NCBI GenBank assembly: GCA_001898385.1
Contig: MKTT01000102.1
Location: 80,570-144,569, forward strand
Direction: 5' to 3'
DNA: 64,000 nt
Source of the DNA: Planctomycetales bacterium 71-10
Lineage (GTDB): Bacteria > Planctomycetota > Planctomycetia > Isosphaerales > Isosphaeraceae
Shown: positions 25,166-33,659 of the stretch, one piece after another
How positions within the stretch are numbered: position 1 is the first letter of the stretch
Layout: each line of letters begins with the position of its first letter
Notes under the pieces: model-generated
Database searches by the model: none
Seen by the model: the letters and a program-made list of their open reading frames with translations, nothing else
Told to the model about the DNA's origin: nothing
Made by a program: the position numbers and the translations under genes

Positions 25166-26056
25166 TCACGCCCCGACGGAGGGCTCGTCGCGGCGCCCAC
25201 GCGCGGCCGACCCTCGGACGGGGACGACGACGGCCGGCTTGCGCTCCGCCGCGCCCGGCTCGCCGATCCGGATGTGCGGCGCCGGCGCGTGGGCCGCGAG
25301 CGTGGGCGTCGCGACGGCCGTGGTCATCGCGACGGCGTCGATCGTCTCGGCCCCCAGGCGGTCGAGCGCCGCCCCCAGCCGCTCCACTCGGGTCGCGAGG
25401 AAGTCGTTGAGGACCATCGCGACGACCCCCAACCCCACGCCGAAGACCAGCGGCCCGAGCGCGTCGGCCAGCGATGCGGACGAGATCGGCTCGCCCCCGG
25501 CCTGCCGCAGCAGGCGCTGGGCGATCAGCAGCGAGCCGAACAGGCCGATCAGCGGGGCGAGCGTCGCGATCCGCCTCAGCGTCCCGACGTTCCGCCGCAA
25601 TTGCTCCGATTCCCAGCGGTGCGCCAGGTCGACGGCCCGTTCCAGCTCGGCCGCCGGCCGCCCCCAGCGGCGCACCGCGGCCAGGGCGACGCGCGCGGCG
25701 GGGCTGGGGTGCATCTCGCAGTAGTCCAGCGCCTGGCCGCCGTCGAGCTTGCCGGCGTGGAGCCGGTCCACGAACCGGGCGAGGAAGTCGTTCGGCACCA
25801 CGGCCCGGCGTCGCAGCCGCGCCAGGCGCTCCAGCGTCACGCACGCCCCCAGCGCCGCGCACGCCGCGAGCCCGCCCCAGGCCATGCGCTCGCCGGCCGG
25901 CGTCCGCTCGTACCAGACCAGTACCTCGCCCGCGACCCTCGCGGCCCGGCGCTGGACCTCCACCGAGAGGTCGCCCCGCGGCCCCTCCGCGGCGGCCGCG
26001 CCGACCGGCAGCGAGGCCGCGAGCAGGATGAAGGCGACGCGTGAAGTCACGGCCAT
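25166..26056 (-). CDS. MotA/TolQ/ExbB proton channel family protein
   Basis: A 296-residue inner-membrane channel protein, the motor class that uses proton flow to drive TonB, TolA or flagella. An N-terminal signal-like segment (about 7-23) is followed by three membrane helices at about 59-77, 165-185 and 200-220. The family motif is clear: LRRIATLAPLIGLFGSLLIA, then SLADALGPLVFGVGLGVVAMVLNDFL. The large loop between helices 1 and 2 is cytoplasmic, as in TolQ. No ExbD/TolR gene is adjacent; instead the next gene encodes a protein with a TonB-like helix. AAGGAG precedes the ATG at 26056. An open frame continues upstream through the repeat and antisense to the TPR gene, and is not coding. Confidence 0.9.
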   Translation of the reverse strand: MAVTSRVAFILLAASLPVGAAAAEGPRGDLSVEVQRRAARVAGEVLVWYERTPAGERMAWGGLAACAALGACVTLERLARLRRRAVVPNDFLARFVDRLHAGKLDGGQALDYCEMHPSPAARVALAAVRRWGRPAAELERAVDLAHRWESEQLRRNVGTLRRIATLAPLIGLFGSLLIAQRLLRQAGGEPISSASLADALGPLVFGVGLGVVAMVLNDFLATRVERLGAALDRLGAETIDAVAMTTAVATPTLAAHAPAPHIRIGEPGAAERKPAVVVPVRGSAARGRRDEPSVGA

Positions 26057-26106
26057 GAACGGGCTCCTTCCCGGTGTGACGAGGGATCGCGGCGTTTCCA
26101 TGTCGT

Positions 26107-26523
26107 CCCCTCTACCGCCGGGAGAGGGGAGCCGCGCAGCGGCGGGTGAGAGTCGTCGGGGTGCCGAGGGCACGTCGGGCGCGCGAAGGCGGAGCAAGCC
26201 GACGACGACGGCCTTCCCCCCTCGCGGGGGAAGGTGGCCCGCAGGGCCGGATGAGGGGGACGACGAGCGAGTCGACCGTCGGGCTCCCGAGCCGGTCGGG
26301 CGGGCCGTCGAAGCCCGACGGTGCCCTTGCTTCGCGTCCCCCTCATCTGACCCCTGCGGGGTCTGTCTTCCCCCGCGAGGGGGGAAGACAATCGCCCGGC
26401 CCGCTTCGCCGCGTTCTCGGCGAAGCACTTCAAAGGGAGAAGGGCTCGATGGCCGCGGCTTCCTCGAAATCCGGCGACCCTCACCCGGCCCTTCGGGCCG
26501 CCCTCGCCCGGCGGGAGAGGGGG
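26107..26523. repeat. Dispersed nested inverted repeat, copy R1
   Basis: A 417-bp element filling most of the 494-nt gap between the TPR and ExbB-like genes. Outer modules 26107-26129 and 26477-26523 are C-rich/G-rich (CCCCTCT...GAGAGGGG). Inner arms 26211-26259 and 26338-26389 each hold two small hairpins (CTTCCCCC...GGGGGAAG plus a variable C/G stem), and are inverted relative to each other. The core between them is homologous, in reverse orientation, to the cores of the copies at 45.2 and 46.9 kb. It lies inside a likely operon. Confidence 0.9.
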
Positions 26524-26550
26524 CGTGATGTTTGACCCCGCCGACCCCGC

Positions 26551-29500
26551 TCATGGCTTCGCCCCGCGCTCGGCCAGCACCTTCTCGCGGCGCTCGCGGG
26601 CCTCGGCTGCGTGGGGGTCGTCGGCGAAGTTGGCGAGGATGTTCTGATACGTCTCCGCGGCCTCGGCCCGGCGGCCGAGGCGCTCGTAGACCTTGCCGGC
26701 TTCCAGCAGGGCGGCGGCGCGGCGTCGGGGGGCTTCGGGGTAGAGGACGTCGACCTGGAGGAACTCGCGGAGGGCCTGGAGGAACTGCTCCTCGTGGAAG
26801 TACGCCTCGCCGCGCATGAGCTGGGCCTGGGCGGCCAGGTCGCCGGTCTTGCGCGAGTCGATCACCGCCTGGAACGCCGCGCGGGCCTCCTCGGGGCGGC
26901 CCAGGCCCAGCAGGGCCCGGCCGCGGGCGAACTCGACCGGGTCGCGGGCCGGCGGGTCGGCGATCGTCGGCTTCAGGGCGTCGGCCTCGTCGAGCGCCGC
27001 CTGCCAGCGCCTCAGGCCCAGGAGGCACTGGAGCCGCCGCTCCTTCGCCAGCCGGATCAGGTCGGGCGGGTCGTCGGGCGAGGCCGGGGCGGCGATCAAC
27101 TCGGCCAGCATCGTCTCGGCTGGCTCGAACTGGTCCTGGCGCAGGGCGGCCTCGGCGCGGAGGAACCGGGCCTCGCGGATCCGGGGGCTCGCGGGGGCCT
27201 CGGCGATCAGGCGGTCGAGCGTCGTCGCGGCGGCGGGCCAGTCGCCCAACTCGACCCGCGTCCGGCCCAGGCGGTACAGCACGTCGGGGGCCAGACGCTC
27301 GGGGAGCTTCGGGGCGTCCGGGCCGCCGTCGACCATCGGGGCGAGCAGCCTGACGACCTCGGCGAAGTCCTTGCGCTCGTTGGCGGACTCGGCCAGGTTG
27401 AAGCGGGCGTCGGCGGCGTGAGGACTGGTCGGGATCTCGTCCAGCAGTTGCGCGAAGACCTTGTCGGCCTCGGCGACCTCGCCGGCGTCGATCAGGTCCC
27501 AGCCGCGATCGGCGAGGAGGGCGTCGACGGGCTGGTCGATCGCCTTCAGCCGCGCTCGGGCCTCGTCGCCGTCGAGCAGCCGGCCGAGCACGTCGGCGGC
27601 CTCTTTCGGCCGGTCCTTGGCCAGCAGGCGGGCGCGGGCGAGCGCGGCGAAAACGGCGGCGTCCTGCTTCGGGGCGCGGGTTTCGACCTGCTCGTAGGCG
27701 GCCAGCGCCGCGGCGACGTCGCCGGCCGCCTCGACGACGCGGGCGCGCTCGTAGGCCAGCGCGGCGGCCTTCGATTCGTCGGTCGCGCGGGCGAGGAGGG
27801 CGTCGAACGCCTTCGACGCCCCGGCGGCGTCGCCTCGCTTCGCCAGGGCCCGCGCCAGGCCGAGTTCCGCGCGCTCCTTCAGGTCGGCGGGGACCTGGGG
27901 GGCGGTCGACTCGGCGAGCGGGCGGAACTGCTCGACGGCCTTCGACCAGTCGCCGGCCTCGGCGAACGCCTCGGCGAGCCGCAGGCGGACGGGCGGGAGC
28001 GCGGGGCTGTCGGGGGACCTCGTCTCCAGCCGGCCGACCGCCTCGGCGGCCTCGTCGGGCTCGTTCAGGGCGACCTTCGCGGCGGCGAGGTTGGCCAGCG
28101 CGTGGTCGGCGAGCGGGCCGTCGGGGGCGGCCCTGAGCGAGCGGTCGAACTCGGCGGCGGCCTCGGCGAAGCGGCCGGCGTCGAGGTGCGACCGGCCCAG
28201 CATGAAGGCGGCGTCGGCGGCCGTCTTGCCGTTCGCCGAGCCGGCCAGCGACGCGAGCATCGAGTCGGCCCGCTCGGGCTTGCCGGCGGCGCGGTACGCG
28301 TCGGCCAGCTCGTAGCGGGCGGCCTCGACCACCTCGGGCGCGGCGTCGGGGGGCTTCGAACCGTCGCCGAGGAGCGGCTCCAGCGCGGCGATCGCGGCGT
28401 CGTGACGGCCGGCGGCGGCCTCGGACTTCCCCCAGACCAGCCGGGCGACGAGGGTCAGCTTGCTCCCCGGATGGAGTTCGACCAGCTTCCGGGCGGCGCC
28501 GGAGGCCGCGTCGTGGTCGCCGAGCTTCTGGGCGATCCGGGCCGCCTCCAGCAGCGCGTCGTCCGCCCAGGGATCGGATGGGAAATCGGCCGCGACCTTG
28601 AGGAACCGCGCGCGGGCGTCGGCGTCGCGGCCCAGGATGCGCAGGGCCTCGGCGGATCGATAGGCCAGCGCGGGGGCCAGCGGCGACTTGCCGGCGCGGG
28701 CGAGGGCCGCGTCGAGCGTCCGGAGGGCGTCCTCGGGCCGCTTCCGGCGCAGGTCGACGCTCGCGGCGTCCAGGCTCGCCTCGACGGACGCGGGCTCGGC
28801 CGGGTCGGCGGCCAGCGGGGCGAGGGCTTCGGCGGCCTCGTCGAGCCGGTCCAGCCGCATCAGCGCCTGGCCGCGGCGGAGGCGGGCCTCCGCCTGGATC
28901 GGGCCCGGGCCGACCTTCCCCAGCGCCTGCTCCGCGGCTTCGAACCGGCCCGCGGCCAGCTCGATCTTGCCGACCTGGAGCCGCGCCTTGTCCAGCCATT
29001 CCGGGGGGCCGCGGCGGATCAACTCGTCGAGGACTTCCAGGGCCTTCGGCCCGTCGCCGGTCGCGGCGAGGGACCGGGCCAGGCCGTAGCGGGCGCGATC
29101 GGCCAGGCGGGCGTCCGGGAAGCGGCCCAGCGATTCCTCATACGCCGTGCGCGCGCCCGCGGGGTCGTCCAGGGCCAGGCGGACGTCGCCCAGGTAGGTC
29201 CAGGCGGTCTCCAGGTTGGCGTGGTCGGCGGGCCCGGACGTGAACCGCTCCAGGGCCTCGCGGGCGGCGGGGAGGTCGCCCAGCATGTACGACAGCTCGC
29301 CCAGCCGATACCAGGCCGTGCGCGACCGGGGATGGTCGGGGGCCTTCGCTAGGAAGTCGCGGAACGCCTCGCGCGACTCTTTATAGAGGCCCTGGAGCAG
29401 CCGCGCGCTCGCCAGGCCGAAGCGTGCGTCGTCGCCGTGAGGCGGGCGCGGGTCGGTCTCCAGGAAGCGGGCGTACTCGTCGGCCGCCAGGTCGTACTTC

Positions 29501-29685
29501 CGCTGGCGGAACAGGCCGTGCGCGAATCGCAGGGCGTCGGGCATCCGAGGCGGCTCGGCCCCCTCCTGCCCCATCGCGATCCCCGTCGCGGCGAGCGCGA
29601 GCACCAGCGCGACCGTCGCGAGGCCGGATCGCGGCGGCCGGCGGATCGTCGTGCCCGGGTTCCTATTCGTCACGAGGGAGATCAA
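26551..29685 (-). CDS. Exported giant TPR repeat protein
   Basis: A protein of about 1044 residues made almost wholly of TPR repeats after a signal peptide or anchor (GLATVALVLALAATGIAMGQ). Examples of repeats: FAHGLFRQRKYDLAADEYARF, LGELSYMLGDLPAAREALERF, KVYERLGRRAEAAETYQNIL. The first repeats resemble CpoB/YbgF, the TPR protein of the Tol-Pal system, though this one is several times longer. I place the start at a TTG (29685) with GGGAGGGG 2-5 nt before it. A GTG at 29673 is a close alternative and leaves the signal peptide intact. The ExbB/TolQ gene lies downstream across a 494-nt repeat. The combination TPR, TolQ-like and TonB-like proteins suggests an envelope-spanning energised complex (inference). 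Confidence 0.85.
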   Translation of the reverse strand: MISLVTNRNPGTTIRRPPRSGLATVALVLALAATGIAMGQEGAEPPRMPDALRFAHGLFRQRKYDLAADEYARFLETDPRPPHGDDARFGLASARLLQGLYKESREAFRDFLAKAPDHPRSRTAWYRLGELSYMLGDLPAAREALERFTSGPADHANLETAWTYLGDVRLALDDPAGARTAYEESLGRFPDARLADRARYGLARSLAATGDGPKALEVLDELIRRGPPEWLDKARLQVGKIELAAGRFEAAEQALGKVGPGPIQAEARLRRGQALMRLDRLDEAAEALAPLAADPAEPASVEASLDAASVDLRRKRPEDALRTLDAALARAGKSPLAPALAYRSAEALRILGRDADARARFLKVAADFPSDPWADDALLEAARIAQKLGDHDAASGAARKLVELHPGSKLTLVARLVWGKSEAAAGRHDAAIAALEPLLGDGSKPPDAAPEVVEAARYELADAYRAAGKPERADSMLASLAGSANGKTAADAAFMLGRSHLDAGRFAEAAAEFDRSLRAAPDGPLADHALANLAAAKVALNEPDEAAEAVGRLETRSPDSPALPPVRLRLAEAFAEAGDWSKAVEQFRPLAESTAPQVPADLKERAELGLARALAKRGDAAGASKAFDALLARATDESKAAALAYERARVVEAAGDVAAALAAYEQVETRAPKQDAAVFAALARARLLAKDRPKEAADVLGRLLDGDEARARLKAIDQPVDALLADRGWDLIDAGEVAEADKVFAQLLDEIPTSPHAADARFNLAESANERKDFAEVVRLLAPMVDGGPDAPKLPERLAPDVLYRLGRTRVELGDWPAAATTLDRLIAEAPASPRIREARFLRAEAALRQDQFEPAETMLAELIAAPASPDDPPDLIRLAKERRLQCLLGLRRWQAALDEADALKPTIADPPARDPVEFARGRALLGLGRPEEARAAFQAVIDSRKTGDLAAQAQLMRGEAYFHEEQFLQALREFLQVDVLYPEAPRRRAAALLEAGKVYERLGRRAEAAETYQNILANFADDPHAAEARERREKVLAERGAKP

Positions 29686-30287
29686 TCGCCCCTCCCACCC
29701 CGCCCGTGGTGCGCCCAACGGTCGGGCCCATCCTTGCGTACCAGCCTAGGAGACGGCAAAGTCGTCCCGGCCGCGAAGGGCGACCGGGCTTCTCCGGAAG
29801 CCCCACGTCGCAGAGCCCGCGGGACAGGTCCTATTGTCCCCCCGACGCTCGCCCGGCTCAACCCTCCTGGATCGTCCCGGGCGACCACCACGGCGATTTC
29901 GCCCGGCCGCACTGGACTGAGATCGGCATGCTAGACTTTCGGCAACAGGTTCGTCGCGGGCTCTCCAAGGCGGGAGGGCGAGCGGCGGCCGGTTCCGCAG
30001 AAATTTTCGAGACCCGGACCGTCGGTGAGGCTGGTGCAGGCTTTGCGATCGGCATAAACGGCGCAGTGTCCCGAGGTGGTCTGGATTCTCGATTTTCTTG
30101 TGAAGTGGATTCTGGACATGGCGGCAGGGTCCATATATTCTACTGAGAATTCGCAAAACTCCCAGAGCACGCAATTGGTCGGCCGATGCGTCCTTCGATA
30201 CGCGGCGGTCGGTGCCTGCTCGACCGGTCTCACCGCCGGGAGCTAGTTGAAATCGAACCTGATCCGGTATCCGTGGAGATTGCAACA
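29686..30287. other. Intergenic region, lower GC, no gene
   Basis: About 600 nt between divergent genes, with visibly lower GC than the surroundings from about 29930. No reading frame here has a ribosome site and coding-like composition. On the plus strand, TGGACA (30113-30118) followed after 17 nt by TATTCT (30136-30141), with an overlapping TATATT at 30134-30139, is a weak candidate promoter for the gene at 30288, implying a leader of about 140 nt. On the minus strand a TAGGCT hexamer near 29745-29750 could serve the TPR gene. Confidence 0.4.
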
Positions 30288-31055
30288 ATGCTTCGCACTC
30301 GGTTGTTCAGCGCGGCGGCGGTCGCCTTGGCGGCCTCGTCGGCCTATGCCCAGGCCCCGTCCAAGCAGGCGCCGATCCCGGTCGCCCCCGCGAAGGTCGC
30401 TCCGGTGGCCCAGGCCCCGGTCGCCCCCGCGAAGGTCGCTCCGGTGGCCCAGGCCCCGGTCGCCCCCGCGAAGGTCGCTCCGGTCGCCCAGGCCCCGACG
30501 AAGGTCGCTCCGGTGGCCCAGGCTCCGGTGGCCCCGACGAAGGTCGCTCCGGTGGCCCAGGCCCCGGCCGCCCCGGCGAAGGTCGCGCCGGTCCCGCAGG
30601 CCCCGACGAAGGTCGCTCCGGTGGCCCAGGCCCCGGCCGCCCCGACGAAGGTCGCGCCGGTCCCGCAGGCCCCGACGAAGGTCGCTCCGGTGGCCCAGGC
30701 CCCGGCCGCCCCGACGAAGGTCGCGCCGGTCCCGCAGGCCCCCGCCAAGGCCACGCCGGTCGCCGTCCCGCAGGCCCCCGCCAAGGTGGCTCCGGCCGCC
30801 CAGGGCGCCCCCGTCGCCCCTCTGAAGGTCGCCCCGGCCGCTCAGGATGGAGCCGTCGCCGCTCCGGCCGCCCCCGCCGCGGCCGTCCCGGCCCCGCCGG
30901 CCCCGGCCGCCGAAGAGCCCCCGCCGGCCCCGGCCGCTCCCGCGGTCCCGGGCACGCCGGAGATCCCGGCCGCCCCTGCGGTCCCGGCCGTCCCCGAGAT
31001 CCCGGCCGTCCCCGCCGTCCCGGGCGTCCCCGCCCCGGCCGCTCCGCAGGCCTGA
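30288..31055 (+). CDS. Secreted low-complexity Ala/Pro/Val repeat protein
   Basis: A 255-residue exported protein of extremely low complexity. A clear signal peptide ([21 protein letters not shown], then QAPSK) precedes repeats of 13 ([13 protein letters not shown]) and 10 ([10 protein letters not shown]) residues over about residues 32-155. The tail is Pro/Ala-rich with [13 protein letters not shown] units. Lysines are the only regular charges in the repeats, giving a basic extended rod; the tail holds a few Glu. Such sequences resemble extended spacers like the TonB linker or cell-wall-spanning stalks. It has no catalytic motif. The ATG at 30288 has a GGAG nearby, and a strong terminator follows the stop. 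It lies between the two TonB-like-anchored gene sets. Function unknown. Confidence 0.75.
   Translation: MLRTRLFSAAAVALAASSAYAQAPSKQAPIPVAPAKVAPVAQAPVAPAKVAPVAQAPVAPAKVAPVAQAPTKVAPVAQAPVAPTKVAPVAQAPAAPAKVAPVPQAPTKVAPVAQAPAAPTKVAPVPQAPTKVAPVAQAPAAPTKVAPVPQAPAKATPVAVPQAPAKVAPAAQGAPVAPLKVAPAAQDGAVAAPAAPAAAVPAPPAPAAEEPPPAPAAPAVPGTPEIPAAPAVPAVPEIPAVPAVPGVPAPAAPQA
30381..30750 (+). repeat. In-gene tandem repeats, 39-bp and 30-bp units
   Basis: Units of 39 and 30 bp encode [13 protein letters not shown] and [10 protein letters not shown]. In the second half they alternate to make a 69-bp higher-order period repeated with almost no changes. Such near-identical DNA copies point to recent slippage or unequal exchange, and length polymorphism between strains is likely. 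Confidence 0.85.
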
Positions 31056-31080
31056 TCGCTCGGCCGCGATGAAGTCATCG

Positions 31081-31112
31081 AGTCCCCGGCCCTTCCGGCC
31101 GGGGACTTTTTT
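31081..31112 (+). terminator. Rho-independent terminator
   Basis: A perfect 11-bp stem (AGTCCCCGGCC / GGCCGGGGACT), a 5-nt loop CTTCC and a run of six T (31107-31112). It is 26 nt after the stop of the Ala/Pro repeat gene and is the clearest intrinsic terminator in the window. Confidence 0.92.
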
Positions 31113-31227
31113 GCGCGCTCGATGCGGGAGCGGGTCGGCGATTCTCAGGAGGGGGCCGGAGAGGATGTCGCCTGATTCCAGATGAGGGGCCGCTTCGGCC
31201 GGCTGGTCGGCGGAAGGGCCGGGCTCC

Positions 31228-31233
31228 TACAAT
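31228..31233 (+). promoter_or_regulatory. -10-like hexamer upstream of the cyclase-fold gene copy B
   Basis: TACAAT, 5 of 6 matches to -10, lies 57 nt before the ATG at 31285 and after the terminator, so the gene probably has its own promoter. No strong -35 is visible. Confidence 0.4.
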
Positions 31234-31284
31234 GGATGGCGACGCTGGGCCGCGTCCTCCCCCTCGAACCTTCCGAGCCCGGTC

Positions 31285-32886
31285 ATGAAGCTGCGCGAAT
31301 TGCCGCAGGGGTTGCTCGATCGCATCGCCCGCGTCTCGGTGGCGTGGGAGGGCCGCGACATCGACCGGCGCACCCTGCGCTCGGTCCCTTCCTGGGGCGT
31401 GAGCCTCCTGCTCCACGCGCTGGCGTTGCTGATCCTGGCGTTCCTGATCCGGATCGGGGGGCGGGGCGAGCCGGACCGGGCCTTCACGGCCGAACTGCCG
31501 CCGCCGGGCGAAATCGCCGACGTCACGTCGTTGGCCGAGGCCGACCGCTCCGGGGATCCGTTCACGGACGTCGACGACCCGAACCCGCCGTCGCTGAGCC
31601 TCGGGCCCGCCGATCCCGAGATGAAGTTCGCGAACCAGCCCGAGGTCCCCAACCTGGTCGCCTTCGCCCCCGAGCCGGCCGGCCCCGCGCCGCGCCGCGA
31701 CGTCACCCCCTCGATGATGGGCGCCGCCCCGCTGATGGGCCTGGCGGCGAACGTCCAGGCACCGTTCTCGGGCCGCACGGGGATCGGCCGCGCCGACCTC
31801 GTCCGCCGCGAGGGGGGGACCGTCCATTCCGAGAAGGCGGTGGAGGACGGCCTGGAGTGGATCGTCCGCCATCAGAAGGCCGACGGCTCGTGGGTGCTGG
31901 ACGTCCGCGACGTCTGCCAAAGCTGCCCGGCGCAGGCGACGATCGTCTCGCAGACCGGCGCGACGGGGCTCGCCCTGCTGCCGCTGCTGGGGGCGGGCTA
32001 CATCCACACGGTCAAGAGCCGGCACCAGGCGGCCGTGCGGCGGGGGATCGAGTGGCTGGTCGAGAACCAGCAGCCGAACGGCGACCTCCACGTCGGCGGG
32101 ACCGGCACCAGCTACCTCTACAGCCACGCCATCGCCGCGATGGTCCTCTGCGAAGCCTACGGCGTCTCGCGCGACCCCGCGCTCCGCCAGCCCGCCGCGC
32201 GCGCCGTGGCGTTCATCGTCGAGGCCCAGGATCCGGCGGGGGGCGGTTGGAGGTATCGGCCCGGCCAGGCGGGCGACACCTCGGTCTTCGGCTGGAACAT
32301 CTTCGCCCTCCGCAGCGCGAACCTCGCCGGGCTCTCCATCCCCAAGCAGACCCTCCGCGGCTGCACCGACTACCTGAACTCGGCGGCGACCGACGGCAAG
32401 AAGGTCCTGTACGCCTACCAGCCCAACCACGCCGTCTCGCCGGTCATGACGGCCGAGGCCCTCGTCGGCCGCCAGATCATGGGATGGCCCCGCGAGCATC
32501 CGTCGCTCATCAAGGGGGCCGGCCGCGTCGCCGCGCACCTGGAGCGGTCCGAGGACCGGAACATCTACTACTGGTATTACGCCACCCAGCTCCTGCACAA
32601 CATGCGGAACAAGGACTGGGAGCGCTGGAACCCCCACGTCCGCGAGGCGCTGATCCGCGCCCAGGTCCACGACGACGGCTGCCCCGACGGCAGTTGGGAT
32701 CCCGCCTTCCCCAGCCAGGATCGCTGGGGCATGTCCGGCGGCCGGCTCTTCCAGACGTCGCTCTCGATCCTGACCCTGGAAGTCTACTACCGCTACCTCC
32801 CCCTCTACCGCACCGCCGACGAGGAGGGCCTCGACGGGCCCCCGCCGCCGCGCGGCGCGGAGCCGAAGCCGGAGAAGAAGGCGTAG
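31285..32886 (+). CDS. TonB-like-anchored terpenoid-cyclase-fold protein (copy B)
   Basis: A 533-residue paralogue of the protein encoded at 23062-25116. About 35 cytoplasmic residues precede one membrane helix (about 36-56) that contains S40-L-L-L-H44, again the TonB SxxxH pattern. A Pro/Asp-rich linker follows. The cyclase-fold barrel covers about residues 180-515: GLEWIVRHQKADGSW, WLVENQQPNGDLHVGG, GDTSVFGWNIFALRSA, IYYWYYATQLLHNM. The pair CQSC matches the Cys cluster of copy A. No DxDD is present. The linker is much shorter than in copy A. It is transcribed alone, with no ExbB gene beside it. Confidence 0.87.
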   Translation: MKLRELPQGLLDRIARVSVAWEGRDIDRRTLRSVPSWGVSLLLHALALLILAFLIRIGGRGEPDRAFTAELPPPGEIADVTSLAEADRSGDPFTDVDDPNPPSLSLGPADPEMKFANQPEVPNLVAFAPEPAGPAPRRDVTPSMMGAAPLMGLAANVQAPFSGRTGIGRADLVRREGGTVHSEKAVEDGLEWIVRHQKADGSWVLDVRDVCQSCPAQATIVSQTGATGLALLPLLGAGYIHTVKSRHQAAVRRGIEWLVENQQPNGDLHVGGTGTSYLYSHAIAAMVLCEAYGVSRDPALRQPAARAVAFIVEAQDPAGGGWRYRPGQAGDTSVFGWNIFALRSANLAGLSIPKQTLRGCTDYLNSAATDGKKVLYAYQPNHAVSPVMTAEALVGRQIMGWPREHPSLIKGAGRVAAHLERSEDRNIYYWYYATQLLHNMRNKDWERWNPHVREALIRAQVHDDGCPDGSWDPAFPSQDRWGMSGGRLFQTSLSILTLEVYYRYLPLYRTADEEGLDGPPPPRGAEPKPEKKA

Positions 32887-32910
32887 GCCCGAGGTCGAGC
32901 GGGGGGCCGC

Positions 32911-33315
32911 TCAGCCGTCGTCGGGCCGCCAGCCTTCCTCCAGCAGGGCTTCCCGCCTCCCGACGGCTTCGGGGGCGTTCATGGCGAGCACGTCCACCGT
33001 CGTCCGGCCGATGGCCGTTCGGCCGAGGATCGTCGCGGCCGACCAGGCGAAATGGTCATGCCATCGATCCCGTCGGGGATGGAACAAGGGGGCCAACGAG
33101 TCGGTCATGGGATCGAAGCCCGCGACGTTCGGGCCTTTGTGGGCGTTGCAATGCGGGCAGGAGAGCGCCAGGTTATCGGGCTCGGTCGTCCCGCCGTGCT
33201 GGCGAGCCCTGATATGGTCGACCGGGAAGGTGAACTCGGCCGCCCACTGCGGCAGGCGGCAGTATTCGCAGCAGTTCGCCGCCCGCGCCCGGACCTGATC
33301 CCACAGCGAGTCCAT
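32911..33315 (-). CDS. HNH endonuclease
   Basis: A 134-residue HNH nuclease-type protein. The metal-finger and active site are complete: CCEYCRLPQ, then FPVDHIRARQHGGTTEPDNLALSCPHCNAHKG. The two CxxC pairs bind a structural zinc and the D-H plus N-H residues form the beta-beta-alpha active site. The C-terminal half (DRWHDHFAW, GRTTVDVLAMN) is conserved in a family widespread in cyanobacteria and planctomycetes, not linked to a known restriction system. It begins 6 nt after the stop of a 100-residue gene with a GAGG ribosome site, so the two are translated from one message. DNA target unknown. Confidence 0.92.
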   Translation of the reverse strand: MDSLWDQVRARAANCCEYCRLPQWAAEFTFPVDHIRARQHGGTTEPDNLALSCPHCNAHKGPNVAGFDPMTDSLAPLFHPRRDRWHDHFAWSAATILGRTAIGRTTVDVLAMNAPEAVGRREALLEEGWRPDDG

Positions 33316-33321
33316 CGCGCC

Positions 33322-33624
33322 TCACTCGGGAGGAAAGCCCCCACGCTTGAGCGAGAGTCGGGCCTTCGACTTGAGCATGGAGAGGAAGGCGTCGGCCCGA
33401 AGATACTCGTCGAGTTCCTCGCGCTCCTCGTTCGTGAGCTTGCCGTCCTGGTTCCGGGCCAGGAGTTGGGCTACACGGTCGCGATCGGCCGGCGGGAAGG
33501 AGAGCTTGAGGAAACCCCTCGCCGCGTCGGGGTCGAGGGAGCCCTCCTCCGGGTTGATGATCCGGCCGAGGATGGCCGCGGCATGCTTGTTCGACGAGGG
33601 GAGGGGCTTCAGGTCGGTCGCCAT
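33322..33624 (-). CDS. Small partner protein of the HNH endonuclease
   Basis: A 100-residue cytoplasmic protein of no family I can name with certainty. It has a helical character, with a middle part that is acidic and Leu-rich: DRDRVAQLLARNQDGKLTNEEREELDEYLRADAFLSML, followed by the basic end KSKARLSLKRG. AGGAGG precedes the ATG at 33624. Its coding sequence is only 6 nt before the nuclease gene, the spacing usual for toxin-antitoxin or nuclease-regulator pairs. A regulator or antitoxin role is inference from position and size alone. Confidence 0.8.
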   Translation of the reverse strand: MATDLKPLPSSNKHAAAILGRIINPEEGSLDPDAARGFLKLSFPPADRDRVAQLLARNQDGKLTNEEREELDEYLRADAFLSMLKSKARLSLKRGGFPPE

Positions 33625-33659
33625 GAGATCCTCCTGATCGGGGCCCGGCGGCCCCTCGC

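Noticed and set aside
25166-28999. A 1277-codon open frame on the minus strand
   Set aside because: Only its last 296 codons are the ExbB-like gene. The rest is antisense-frame noise over the TPR gene and repeat R1, rich in Arg/Pro/Gly as expected from GC-rich shadow frames.
29424-30146. Plus-strand frame over the TPR gene 5' end and the following gap
   Set aside because: No ribosome site, most of it is antisense to the TPR gene, and the end has no recognisable domain.
30381-30750. CRISPR or satellite array
   Set aside because: The 39/30-bp units are in frame within a signal-peptide-bearing gene and encode a consistent peptide repeat.
23062-32886. Squalene-hopene cyclase enzymes
   Set aside because: The fold matches but the catalytic DxDD is absent, and N-terminal TonB-like anchors are not found in cyclases.
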